Assembly (NCBI GenBank): GCA_022360055.1
Contig: JAKSDO010000054.1
Coordinates: 1-54,131 of the forward strand
Direction of reading: 5' to 3'
DNA: 54,131 nucleotides
Origin: Cytophagales bacterium
GTDB lineage: Bacteria > Bacteroidota > Bacteroidia > Cytophagales > Cyclobacteriaceae
Below are positions 8,453 through 16,725 of the stretch, in pieces; the first letter of the stretch is position 1; each line of letters starts with the position of its first letter. A program made the translations under genes and the position numbers. The notes beneath the pieces are model-generated. The model made no database searches. It saw only the letters and a list, made by a program, of their open reading frames with translations, and had not been told where the DNA came from.

Positions 8453-9835
8453 ATGATTTCCAAGAAGAAAGAAAAAGTACATTTTATCGCAATAGGAGGA
8501 AGCGTCATGCACAGCCTGGCCATAGCCCTGAAAATGAAAGGGTTGGAAGTCACAGGTTCGGACGATAACATTTATAATCCATCAAAAAAAAGGCTTGAAG
8601 ATCATGGGTTGCTGCCAAAAAAATTAGGTTGGGACGAAGCCCACATCAGCGAAGATCTGGACGCTGTGATTCTCGGAATGCATGCGCGCGATGAAAATCC
8701 CGAATTGAGAAGGGCCAGAGCGCTTGGCTTGCCAATATACTCCTTTCCGGAGTATATCCGAAAGCAATCTGATGATAAACAAAGAATTGTTATCGCCGGC
8801 AGCCATGGCAAGACAACCATTACCGCCATGATCATGCATGTGCTCAACTATGCAAACAGGGACTTTGACTATGTTGTCGGAGCACATTTGGATGGGTTTC
8901 ACAACATTGTGAAATTGTCGGACGCTCCGATCATCATTATCGAAGGTGATGAATATTTTTCCTCCGCATTGGACAAAACACCAAAATTCCTGAATTATGA
9001 ACATCACATCGGCTTAATTAGTGGCATCGCCTGGGATCACATTAACGCCTATGAAACGGTTGATGAATATGTAAAGCAGTTCGAAATATTTGCCGACTCG
9101 ACACCGAAGGGTGGCACCCTTATATTTTGTGAAGAGGATGACATGGCGATGGTTATCGCCAGTAATCAACGCACGGATGTCGTTCAGTTGCACTACCCGG
9201 TTCACCCTTATGTAATCAAAAATGAAGTTACCTATCTGAAAACAGAAACCGGATTGGTACCAATAAAGGTATTTGGGCAACACAATATGCTGAATCTGAA
9301 TGGAGCGCGCAGGCTTTTAAGCAGAATCGGGATCACAGATGATGTTTTCTATGAAGCAATTAGTTCATTTGAGGGCGCATCCAAGAGGTTGCAATTACTA
9401 AAAGAAAGCAGGAACACTTCCGTATTCCTGGACTTTGCCCATGCACCTTCCAAGGTTGAAGCGACCACCTCAGCCTTTAAAGAGCGTTATTCCAGGCGAA
9501 AACTGGTGGCCTGCCTGGAATTGCATACATTCAGTAGCCTGAACAAAAAATTCATCAATAATTACCAGGACACCTTAAAAGCCGCTGACGAAGCTTGCAT
9601 TTACTTTAATCCTCAAAATAATAAACAAAAATCCGATACGAAGATAGATGCTCAGGACGTTGAGAATGCATTCAACTTTCACGGGCTGGAGATCTTCACA
9701 AATATTGAGGATTTGGAAAATTGTATCCTCGGCAAGGATTGGCAAGACAGTAACTTACTCCTGATGAGTTCAGGCCATTTTGGCAATATGGACTTACTGG
9801 GAATCGCAACAAAAATTATCGATTCTACAAACTGA
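8453..9835 (+). CDS. mpl: Murein tripeptide ligase (Mur ligase family, Mpl)
   Basis: Mpl joins UDP-MurNAc to the recycled tripeptide L-Ala-gamma-D-Glu-meso-DAP. The 460-aa protein begins with a Rossmann-like UDP-sugar domain (HFIAIGGSVMHSLAIALKMKG), then the ATP-binding loop GSHGKTT at 116-122 and the central ligase domain with IIEGDEY and the catalytic region SGIAWDHINAY. The C-terminal domain has FLDFAHAPSKVEAT. The GGS-x-MHSLA start and the HDGF-like segment distinguish it from MurC. First gene of a plus-strand run with an exonuclease 8 bases downstream. MurC itself is the only realistic alternative. Confidence 0.88.
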   Translation: MISKKKEKVHFIAIGGSVMHSLAIALKMKGLEVTGSDDNIYNPSKKRLEDHGLLPKKLGWDEAHISEDLDAVILGMHARDENPELRRARALGLPIYSFPEYIRKQSDDKQRIVIAGSHGKTTITAMIMHVLNYANRDFDYVVGAHLDGFHNIVKLSDAPIIIIEGDEYFSSALDKTPKFLNYEHHIGLISGIAWDHINAYETVDEYVKQFEIFADSTPKGGTLIFCEEDDMAMVIASNQRTDVVQLHYPVHPYVIKNEVTYLKTETGLVPIKVFGQHNMLNLNGARRLLSRIGITDDVFYEAISSFEGASKRLQLLKESRNTSVFLDFAHAPSKVEATTSAFKERYSRRKLVACLELHTFSSLNKKFINNYQDTLKAADEACIYFNPQNNKQKSDTKIDAQDVENAFNFHGLEIFTNIEDLENCILGKDWQDSNLLLMSSGHFGNMDLLGIATKIIDSTN

Positions 9836-9843
9836 TTATTTAA

Positions 9844-10650
9844 ATGGAATTAAAACTAAAGAATCCACTTGCATTTTTTGACCTGGAAACCACGGGGATT
9901 AACATCTCTCAAGATCGTATTGTTGAAATATCCATCCTCAAAGTTTCGCCAAACGGGAAGGAAGAGCTCCGTACCGAAAGAATAAATCCCGGGAAACCGA
10001 TTCCTGCCGAAACGAGTTTGATCCACGGAATCTACGATGAAGACATAAAAGATGCTCCGCGATTTAAAGATCTGGGAAAATCGATCGCCAAACTTCTTGA
10101 AGGTTGCGACCTCGCCGGTTTTAATATATTGAAATTTGATGTGCCCATGCTCGTCGAGGAATTTTTGCGGGCAGGCATCAATTTCGATGTTTCAAAAAGA
10201 AATCTAATTGATGCCCAAAAGATTTTTCATCTCATGGAAAAGCGCAATTTGTCGGCCGCCTATAAATTCTATTGCAACAAAACCCTGGAAAATGCCCACA
10301 GCGCTGAAGCAGATGCTGTCGCAACATTTGAAATCCTGAAAAAGCAAATCAAATTGTATGATGGTCAGGAAGTGACCGATATGAAAGGGAATAAATTGGG
10401 CGTGATTAAAAACGATATGGATGCCGTTCACAAAATCACCCTTCAAAAGATGGTGGATCTTGCCGGGCGAATGGTATTTAACGACAGCGGGGAAGAAGTA
10501 TTTAATTTCGGAAAACATAAAGGCAAAAGTGTGCTTGAAGTACTCAGGAACGAACCGATGTATTACGATTGGATTCAAAAAAACGATTTCTCCCTGGATA
10601 CAAAACGCAAACTCACGGAGATCAAACTGAGGCAGTTTAATCAAAAGTGA
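9844..10650 (+). CDS. DnaQ-like 3'-5' exonuclease with ExoX-type C-terminal domain
   Basis: A 268-aa protein. The N-terminal DEDDh exonuclease has ExoI motif FFDLETTG (D13, E15), ExoII around LAGFNILKFDVPML and ExoIII HSAEADAVAT. It ends with a compact domain (about 215-255: EVFNFGKHKGKSVLEVL, then YYDWIQK) like the C-terminal domain of ExoX/DUF3820 proteins. It therefore looks like a stand-alone repair or proofreading nuclease rather than the PolIII epsilon subunit, which normally has a clamp- or alpha-binding tail. It follows mpl by 8 bases and precedes the trehalose gene by 49. Confidence 0.85.
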   Translation: MELKLKNPLAFFDLETTGINISQDRIVEISILKVSPNGKEELRTERINPGKPIPAETSLIHGIYDEDIKDAPRFKDLGKSIAKLLEGCDLAGFNILKFDVPMLVEEFLRAGINFDVSKRNLIDAQKIFHLMEKRNLSAAYKFYCNKTLENAHSAEADAVATFEILKKQIKLYDGQEVTDMKGNKLGVIKNDMDAVHKITLQKMVDLAGRMVFNDSGEEVFNFGKHKGKSVLEVLRNEPMYYDWIQKNDFSLDTKRKLTEIKLRQFNQK

Positions 10651-10699
10651 TCCTCATCGAAAACGATTGGATCATATTGTAAAAAATCATAAAGAAACT

Positions 10700-12877
10700 A
10701 TGGGCAAAACCATCATCGTATCCAACAGGCTACCCGTAAAAATTATCCGGGAGGATGATTCTTTTTATTATGTCCCCAGTGAGGGAGGCCTTGCCACAGG
10801 GTTGAGCTCTATCTATAAACAAGGGGATAATCTGTGGGTCGGCTGGCCCGGACAGAACGTGAAAAAAGATGAAGAAAAGCAACAGATTAAATCGGACCTG
10901 AAGCGGGAAAACATGATTCCCGTTTTCCTCTCAAAAAAACTAATTGAAAATTTCTATGAAGGATTCAGCAACGATACCATTTGGCCCATTTTTCACTATT
11001 TCCTTCAATATGCCAATTTTGATCCAAACTTCTTCGATGCTTATGTCGAGGCGAACAAGGTTTTTTGCAATGCCGTAATTGAGGTGGCATCTGAAAAAGA
11101 TACGATTTGGATACACGATTACCAATTGCTTTTGCTGCCTCAGATGGTAAGAAAAAAATTACCGGATATAGGCATTGGCTTTTTCCAACATATTCCCTTC
11201 CCTTCGTACGAGGTCTTCAGAATGATGCCCTGGAGAAAAAAAATTCTGCGAGGAATGCTCGGCGCCGATCTGGTAGGATTTCACACTTATGATGACATGA
11301 GGCACTTCTTATCGTCCGTAAGCAGACTTGTGGGAATCCCAAACTCAAGAGGGCGGATAGAAACCGGCAACAGGATTATAGAAGTCGACTCTTTTCCCAT
11401 GGGTATAGACTACAATAAATATGCGATTGCCGCAGCCTCCCCCAAAACCATCGATAAGGAGATAAAGTTTAGGGCTTCATTAGGCAAAGAAAAGTTAATT
11501 ATCTCCATCGACCGGCTGGATTACTCCAAGGGGCTTCCGAAACGGCTGAAAGCTTTCGAACTCTTTCTCAACAAATATCCCGAATTTGAAGAGCAGGTTT
11601 CGCTCATTATGATTGTTGTTCCTTCGAGAGATAATGTGGCGCAGTATAAGGAGTTGAAGGAAGAAGTAGATTTACTGGTCGGGCGAATAAACGGAAAATT
11701 TGGCAAACTGAACTGGACCCCCATTCACTACTTCTACAGATCGTTCGCTTTGGAATCACTTTCTGCTTTTTATCGTATGGCACATGTCGCGCTGGTTACG
11801 CCAATGCGCGATGGAATGAACCTGGTATGTAAAGAGTTTATTGCAAGCAAATTGGATAAAACAGGAGTGCTCATTTTGAGCGAAATGGCCGGAGCATCCA
11901 AGGAGTTATCCGATGCGATTCTCATCAATCCAAACAACACGGACCAGATGGTCGATGCCATTTTTAAGGCCCTTACAATGCCGGAAGAGGAACAGGTGAT
12001 ACACATCAGCATCATGCAGGAAACTCTAAAGCGGTATAACATCAATCATTGGGTTAATATGTTCATGGACAGACTTTCGCATGTAATTGAAGAACAAAAA
12101 TCCATGGCTACTAAAAAACTGGATGAGCAGACAAGTGCTGTGATCAAAAGACAATTTAGCAAATCGCAAAACAGGATGCTATTCCTGGACTATGATGGTA
12201 CGCTCGTCGGCTTCCATCCCGACCCGCAAATGGCAAAGCCGGACCATACACTTATCAATTTGCTTAAAAAGCTGACTGCAAACGAGAAAAACAGGATTGT
12301 AATCATTAGTGGCAGGGACCGGGAGACACTGGATGCCTGGCTTGGCCATATGCAACTCGATATCATCGCGGAACATGGGGTGTGGCTAAAAGAAAGAGAT
12401 GGTGGTTGGGAAACTATAACCAAATTAAAAAGCAAATGGAAAGATGAATTCAGACCGATTCTCGATGCCTATGTAAACCGAACGCCGGGATCATTTATCG
12501 AAGAAAAAGACCATTCCCTCGTCTGGCATTTCAGAAAGGTTGAAACGGGGCTGGGAGAATTGAGATCCAGGGAGCTTACAAGCCACTTAAAATATCTTTC
12601 GACAGGTAAAAACCTGCAAGTGCTGGAAGGTGACATGGTAGTTGAGGTGAAAAATGCGGATGTAAATAAAGGCAGAGCGGCCCAAAAATGGATCGACAGC
12701 TATGAGCCGGACTTTACACTTGCGTTGGGAGACGACTGGACCGATGAAGATACCTTTAAGGCCATGCCTCGGGATGCGATTACAATTAAAGTAGGAAGTA
12801 CCTCGTCCGCTGCCAAGTTTAATGTTCCTGCGTTTAAAGAAGTCCGCGGGTTTTTAAGGGATTTGACTGAAGAATAG
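10700..12877 (+). CDS. otsAB: Bifunctional trehalose-6-phosphate synthase/phosphatase
   Basis: A fusion of both steps of trehalose synthesis: UDP-glucose plus glucose-6-phosphate to trehalose-6-phosphate, then dephosphorylation. From the ATG at 10700 (MGKTIIVSNRLPVK) the 725-aa protein has the GT20 synthase with the N-terminal SNRLPV loop, WIHDYQLLLLP, GFFQHIPFPSYE and ISIDRLDYSKGLPKR. The HAD phosphatase begins near residue 490 with DYDGT (D497, D499) and ends with GDDWTDEDTF. Eukaryote-like OtsA-OtsB fusions are also common in Bacteroidota. Trehalose suggests osmotic or desiccation protection. It may be cotranscribed with the two upstream genes. Confidence 0.93.
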   Translation: MGKTIIVSNRLPVKIIREDDSFYYVPSEGGLATGLSSIYKQGDNLWVGWPGQNVKKDEEKQQIKSDLKRENMIPVFLSKKLIENFYEGFSNDTIWPIFHYFLQYANFDPNFFDAYVEANKVFCNAVIEVASEKDTIWIHDYQLLLLPQMVRKKLPDIGIGFFQHIPFPSYEVFRMMPWRKKILRGMLGADLVGFHTYDDMRHFLSSVSRLVGIPNSRGRIETGNRIIEVDSFPMGIDYNKYAIAAASPKTIDKEIKFRASLGKEKLIISIDRLDYSKGLPKRLKAFELFLNKYPEFEEQVSLIMIVVPSRDNVAQYKELKEEVDLLVGRINGKFGKLNWTPIHYFYRSFALESLSAFYRMAHVALVTPMRDGMNLVCKEFIASKLDKTGVLILSEMAGASKELSDAILINPNNTDQMVDAIFKALTMPEEEQVIHISIMQETLKRYNINHWVNMFMDRLSHVIEEQKSMATKKLDEQTSAVIKRQFSKSQNRMLFLDYDGTLVGFHPDPQMAKPDHTLINLLKKLTANEKNRIVIISGRDRETLDAWLGHMQLDIIAEHGVWLKERDGGWETITKLKSKWKDEFRPILDAYVNRTPGSFIEEKDHSLVWHFRKVETGLGELRSRELTSHLKYLSTGKNLQVLEGDMVVEVKNADVNKGRAAQKWIDSYEPDFTLALGDDWTDEDTFKAMPRDAITIKVGSTSSAAKFNVPAFKEVRGFLRDLTEE

Positions 12878-12986
12878 ACGATCCTTTATCCGAAAGGTAA
12901 AGCGGGATTCTTTTGCGTTTTGGTCAGACGCAAAAAAAGAGAAAGCCACTGTTCGCAACTCAATTGTAAACGAAAGGGATCAGCGG

Positions 12987-14267
12987 TTACTTGATGTCCA
13001 CTTCCAGCCATTGCTCAAGGTAATGGGTCAGCTTTTGTTTTTCTTCAATTGTCATATTCCTGATCCTGGCGCTTCCATGGTGTTTTCCTTTTAAAAAAAA
13101 CCAGATTGATTCGACACGATTCGACGGTGGTACAGCGGAAGCGGACCATGTATCCAATTCGCCGTAAATATAGATAAAACGGCTGCCATCGGTTTCGAGC
13201 CATTTGTTAACATCGTCCAGAAGTTTCTTATCGAATCTGACATTCATTTTGTCGGGGACAAAGGCCGCATGAGGGTTTTTATTTGTCGGCAATGCCCGGA
13301 GCAAACCCTTGAATTCATCAATCTCATAACCGTAATAACCCATTTCAGTGGCTGACTGGTAATAATGCGAAGCGTATTTCTCCATGGATTTATCGCTGAA
13401 AAAACCGATCTCAGATACTTCTATAAAATGCTCCAGTGATTTTTGAATTGACATCTCATAAGATGGAATATCCTTGCAATCGTGTCCCCATTGCCAGAAC
13501 GAAAACGGGTACTCAAGAACGGCAAACTCAAATGCTTCTTCCAAGGTCAAATAAGAGAAGGTCAGCCCTGCTCCAATGCCGTAAAATTTCAGCAGCGGCA
13601 ATATTTCGTTGCGATTTTTCAATAATCGTACCTGGAAGGCCTTGATTTTTTCCCGGCATTCCTCGGACCCCACATTATCCAGGAAATCATATATCCGTTT
13701 TTCTTCAAATTCCGTATTTATTGGCGCCACATACGGAACGCTTACATCGACATCATCCGGATAAAAATATCTGTAGAAAATCGTGGTAGCACCGCCTTTG
13801 CTAATGCCCGTACTAACCCAGCTTCCGGAATAAATCCGGCGAAACAATTGGTTAATTTTGTGCAGGTCGGCAGTCGCCTGCTCCAGGTTGAGGTAATTGT
13901 AATCCAACGAGTCCGGCATACTTTCTCCGAAAAAGCGATGTTCTATCTGTATTTGGTTTGCATCGAGCAACCTCGTAAGCTCATATACCCGGGTTTTAGC
14001 GCAACCGTATCCTTCGGTAGCCATCACAGTAGGCTTGTAAAAACCCGAATGGCGTAAAAAAACCTTTTGATAAAAATAGCCCTTTGCAGGATCGCCATGA
14101 TCCAAGGGCTGCTTTACGTTCAGTTCATAGATAATACTGGAATCCCGGTCGGTTTCAACTTTTTTAAAAATTACATCGGGAAGTTCAAACAATAATGTTC
14201 GGAGATCCTGTGCTATTACATTGTTTGAAATTGTGTATAGAAAAAATAATCCGAGAAAGCATCTCAT
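12987..14267 (-). CDS. Secreted S37-family serine peptidase (tripeptidyl aminopeptidase-like)
   Basis: A 426-aa protein with a signal peptide (MRCFLGLFFLYTISNNVIAQ) and an alpha/beta-hydrolase fold. The nucleophile elbow is GISKGG with Ser156; likely acid Asp is in YGELDTWSA and His in LKGKHHGSAR near the end. The regions QPLDHGDP, FLRHSGFYKPTVMATEGYG and IEHRFFGES match the PS-10/S37 family of prolyl tripeptidyl aminopeptidases. It is the last of three minus-strand genes for exported hydrolases (M48, GH16, S37), with 39 bases to the GH16 gene. Peptide specificity is inferred from the family only. Confidence 0.82.
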   Translation of the reverse strand: MRCFLGLFFLYTISNNVIAQDLRTLLFELPDVIFKKVETDRDSSIIYELNVKQPLDHGDPAKGYFYQKVFLRHSGFYKPTVMATEGYGCAKTRVYELTRLLDANQIQIEHRFFGESMPDSLDYNYLNLEQATADLHKINQLFRRIYSGSWVSTGISKGGATTIFYRYFYPDDVDVSVPYVAPINTEFEEKRIYDFLDNVGSEECREKIKAFQVRLLKNRNEILPLLKFYGIGAGLTFSYLTLEEAFEFAVLEYPFSFWQWGHDCKDIPSYEMSIQKSLEHFIEVSEIGFFSDKSMEKYASHYYQSATEMGYYGYEIDEFKGLLRALPTNKNPHAAFVPDKMNVRFDKKLLDDVNKWLETDGSRFIYIYGELDTWSASAVPPSNRVESIWFFLKGKHHGSARIRNMTIEEKQKLTHYLEQWLEVDIK

Positions 14268-14306
14268 AGCAAAATGATATAAAAATGAGGACGTAAAAAT
14301 AATGGA

Positions 14307-15134
14307 TTATTGATAGACTTTTACCCAATCAATAATCATATTTACAGGCAGGTCTTTCGGGTCCACGCGCCCTACCCAGGATCCTCCGAGTTGCTGATCA
14401 ATTAAAATATAAAAGGGCTGATCATACGGCCATTGAGACGGATCCGCACCATCCACCCTGGGATATACGAAAGTCTCGGTTCCATTCAGTGTAAAAACCA
14501 GTTTATCCGGATACCATTCCAGTCCGAATGTATTGAATTGATCAATATCGATTTTGGCTGTTCCATAATGTTTCGGATGATCCTTTTTACCGAGCTCAAG
14601 CGTATAATACGAATGCGTGGTCTGATAAACAATGTCATCAAAGTTGAGGTGCTCCATGATATCAATTTCTCCGTTCCTCGGATAATTGCCGTATTTCTTC
14701 CGCTCGGCCAGCATCCATATCGCAGGCCAGGCCCCTCGGGCACACTCCAGCTTGGCATGTATCTCGATCTTTCCGTATTGAAATGCAAATTTCCCTTTCG
14801 AATATATACCGCCGGTAAGATAGGGTCTGGGATCTTTGAGCGTATCCGGATTTACAATGCCCTTTAATAACAACTTCCCACCCTTCAAAGCATAGCAGGC
14901 AGGATCGCTGGTCATGTAATTTCCCCAATCCGCATTGTTAGGAGGGATTTTTGTCCATTTGGTCGTATCAAGCCCCGGACCTTCAAAATGATCCTGCCAG
15001 ACAACTTCCCAATTATCCGAATCTGCATTTTTATCCCGGATATAAACATAAGCGTCATTTGCCTGGCAATGAGATTCAATATACAACGCGATGAACAACG
15101 CCGTTTGTACAACGTGTAAAAAATTTTTGCGCAT
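14307..15134 (-). CDS. Glycoside hydrolase family 16 endo-beta-glucanase-like enzyme
   Basis: A secreted 275-aa protein starting MRKNFLHVVQTALFIALY (an upstream in-frame start at 15158 is possible). The GH16 active-site signature EIDIMEH places nucleophile E156, D158 and acid/base E161. Surrounding features WQDHFEGPGLDTTKW, YGKIEIHAKLECARGAWPAIWML split by AER, and the C-terminal MIIDWVKVY are typical of laminarinase or beta-1,3-glucanase members. It probably cleaves a beta-glucan outside the cell. It sits between the M48 peptidase (35 bases upstream) and the S37 peptidase. Confidence 0.93.
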   Translation of the reverse strand: MRKNFLHVVQTALFIALYIESHCQANDAYVYIRDKNADSDNWEVVWQDHFEGPGLDTTKWTKIPPNNADWGNYMTSDPACYALKGGKLLLKGIVNPDTLKDPRPYLTGGIYSKGKFAFQYGKIEIHAKLECARGAWPAIWMLAERKKYGNYPRNGEIDIMEHLNFDDIVYQTTHSYYTLELGKKDHPKHYGTAKIDIDQFNTFGLEWYPDKLVFTLNGTETFVYPRVDGADPSQWPYDQPFYILIDQQLGGSWVGRVDPKDLPVNMIIDWVKVYQ

Positions 15135-15169
15135 TGATAGGTTCAGGGCCATGAGCAATTTGCTTTCAG

Positions 15170-15964
15170 CTATTTCTTATAGTACTTCATGGCTTCGGGG
15201 ATCTGCTCATTCAGATCTTCGATACGCGTATCGTGCGACGGATGTGTGGACATAAATTCAGGTGGGGCCGCTCCTCCGCTGTTAGCCGCCATACGCTCCC
15301 AGAATTTTGGCGCTTCCCGCGGATCATAGCCCGCCATTGCCATGAAGATCAGGCCCATTCTATCTGCTTCCGATTCGTGCAAGCGGCTAAACGGCAACAT
15401 TGCGCCATAATTGGATGCTACGCCATAAGCAGCACCGAAAAGCGCCCTGGTCTCATTAGGCTGATTCGCCATGGCTACGTCCAGCGCAGCGCCTCCCATT
15501 TGCTGCACCAGCCCCTGGCTCATGCGTTCTGCACCGTGATTGGCGATGGCGTGGGCAACTTCATGCCCCATAACCACAGCCACTCCTGTTTCATCTTTGC
15601 AGATGGGCATTATTCCGGTATAAAAGGCCACCTTACCGCCAGGCATGCACCAGGCATTTACGATATCTTCATCAATCAGATTAAATTCCCACTCATATCC
15701 CTCCAAATGGTCGGAAGCATTGTTTTCCGCCATATATTCCTCTACCGCTTTTTGAATTTTCACGCCGACACGCTTTACCATCTCGGCCTGACTTTTATTG
15801 GAAGATATGTTAGCGCTATCAAGTACTCCCTTATAACTATCATAACTCATCGGGAGTATTTCGCTGTTAGAAATCAAAGATAACTGTTTTCGTCCCGTAA
15901 CAGGAACTGTAGCACAATTGTATCCAAACAGCGCACAAAAGAGCAAGAGAATTATCTTTTTCAT
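15170..15964 (-). CDS. M48-family zinc metalloprotease, lipoprotein
   Basis: A 264-aa protein with a lipoprotein-type signal (MKKIILLLFCALFGYNCA, Cys17). HEVAH (134-138) supplies two zinc His ligands and the catalytic Glu; the third ligand is the Glu of RLHESEADRMG. This is the soluble LoiP/BepA-like M48 group that maintains envelope proteins, here without a C-terminal TPR domain. The ATG at 15964 was chosen over longer in-frame starts because it directly precedes the signal peptide. First gene of the M48-GH16-S37 minus-strand run. Confidence 0.93.
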   Translation of the reverse strand: MKKIILLLFCALFGYNCATVPVTGRKQLSLISNSEILPMSYDSYKGVLDSANISSNKSQAEMVKRVGVKIQKAVEEYMAENNASDHLEGYEWEFNLIDEDIVNAWCMPGGKVAFYTGIMPICKDETGVAVVMGHEVAHAIANHGAERMSQGLVQQMGGAALDVAMANQPNETRALFGAAYGVASNYGAMLPFSRLHESEADRMGLIFMAMAGYDPREAPKFWERMAANSGGAAPPEFMSTHPSHDTRIEDLNEQIPEAMKYYKK

Positions 15965-16113
15965 ATTGATGTCGATTGTTGTGTATGCAAAAAAAATAGT
16001 TATCATCTGATTTGACAATAAAAACGTAAAAAGATGTTTAATTATTGGAAATAACATGCATCGACTTTAAATGTAGACCTATGATTTCTATTTTCGTCCT
16101 TTAACTAAAATTG

Positions 16114-16725
16114 ATGAAGATCCTGGCAATTGGCAGAAATTATGCTGCCCACATAGAAGAGTTGAATAACGAGCGACCGGAAGAGCCGGTGATTTTTACC
16201 AAACCGGAAACTGCGCTCCTCCAAAAAAATGCGCCATTCTATTATCCCGACTTTACGAAAAATATTCACTATGAGGTCGAGATACTTTTGAGGATATGCA
16301 AACACGGAAAGTACATCGACAAAAGGTTCGCCGGCAACTACTTCGATGCCGTTGGTATTGGAATTGATTTTACAGCCAGGGATTTGCAGGACAAAGCAAA
16401 GTCCGGAGGATTGCCCTGGGACCTGGCAAAGGGATTTAACGGATCTGCGCCCATATCCGGATTCATCGATAAAAATAATTTGGGCGATATAAAAAATTTA
16501 AACTTCAGCCTTAAGCTGGACGGCGAGCTGAAGCAACATGGAAATACATCTCTCATGCTTTTTAGTTTTGAAGAGATCATTGCGTACATCTCTAAATTCA
16601 TAATGTTGAAAAAAGGCGACATTATCTTTACAGGCACTCCCCATGGAGTTGGTCCGGTCGCTATAGGAAATAAATTGGAGGCTTTTATCGAGGATGAGAA
16701 ATTATTGGAAGTTGAAATCAAGTAA
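16114..16725 (+). CDS. Fumarylacetoacetate hydrolase family protein
   Basis: A 203-aa single-domain FAH-fold enzyme (MKILAIGRNYAAHIEEL). Metal-binding acids are visible in HYEVEILLRI and GIGIDFTARDLQ, and the C-terminal IIFTGTPHGVGPV loop is typical. Family members hydrolyse or decarboxylate beta-keto acids, such as acylpyruvases or oxaloacetate decarboxylases (YcgM/FAHD1 type), and this short form most resembles those. ATG at 16114 preferred over the TTG at 16111. Its 3' end overlaps the next gene by 32 bases in another frame. Confidence 0.9.
   Translation: MKILAIGRNYAAHIEELNNERPEEPVIFTKPETALLQKNAPFYYPDFTKNIHYEVEILLRICKHGKYIDKRFAGNYFDAVGIGIDFTARDLQDKAKSGGLPWDLAKGFNGSAPISGFIDKNNLGDIKNLNFSLKLDGELKQHGNTSLMLFSFEEIIAYISKFIMLKKGDIIFTGTPHGVGPVAIGNKLEAFIEDEKLLEVEIK

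Noticed and set aside
12910-12945. Hairpin TTTTGCGT/ACGCAAAA between otsAB and the S37 gene
   Set aside because: No T-run follows the stem on either strand, so it was not called a terminator.
15233-15883. 216-codon plus-strand open frame
   Set aside because: Antisense to the M48 metalloprotease with HEVAH; no domain.
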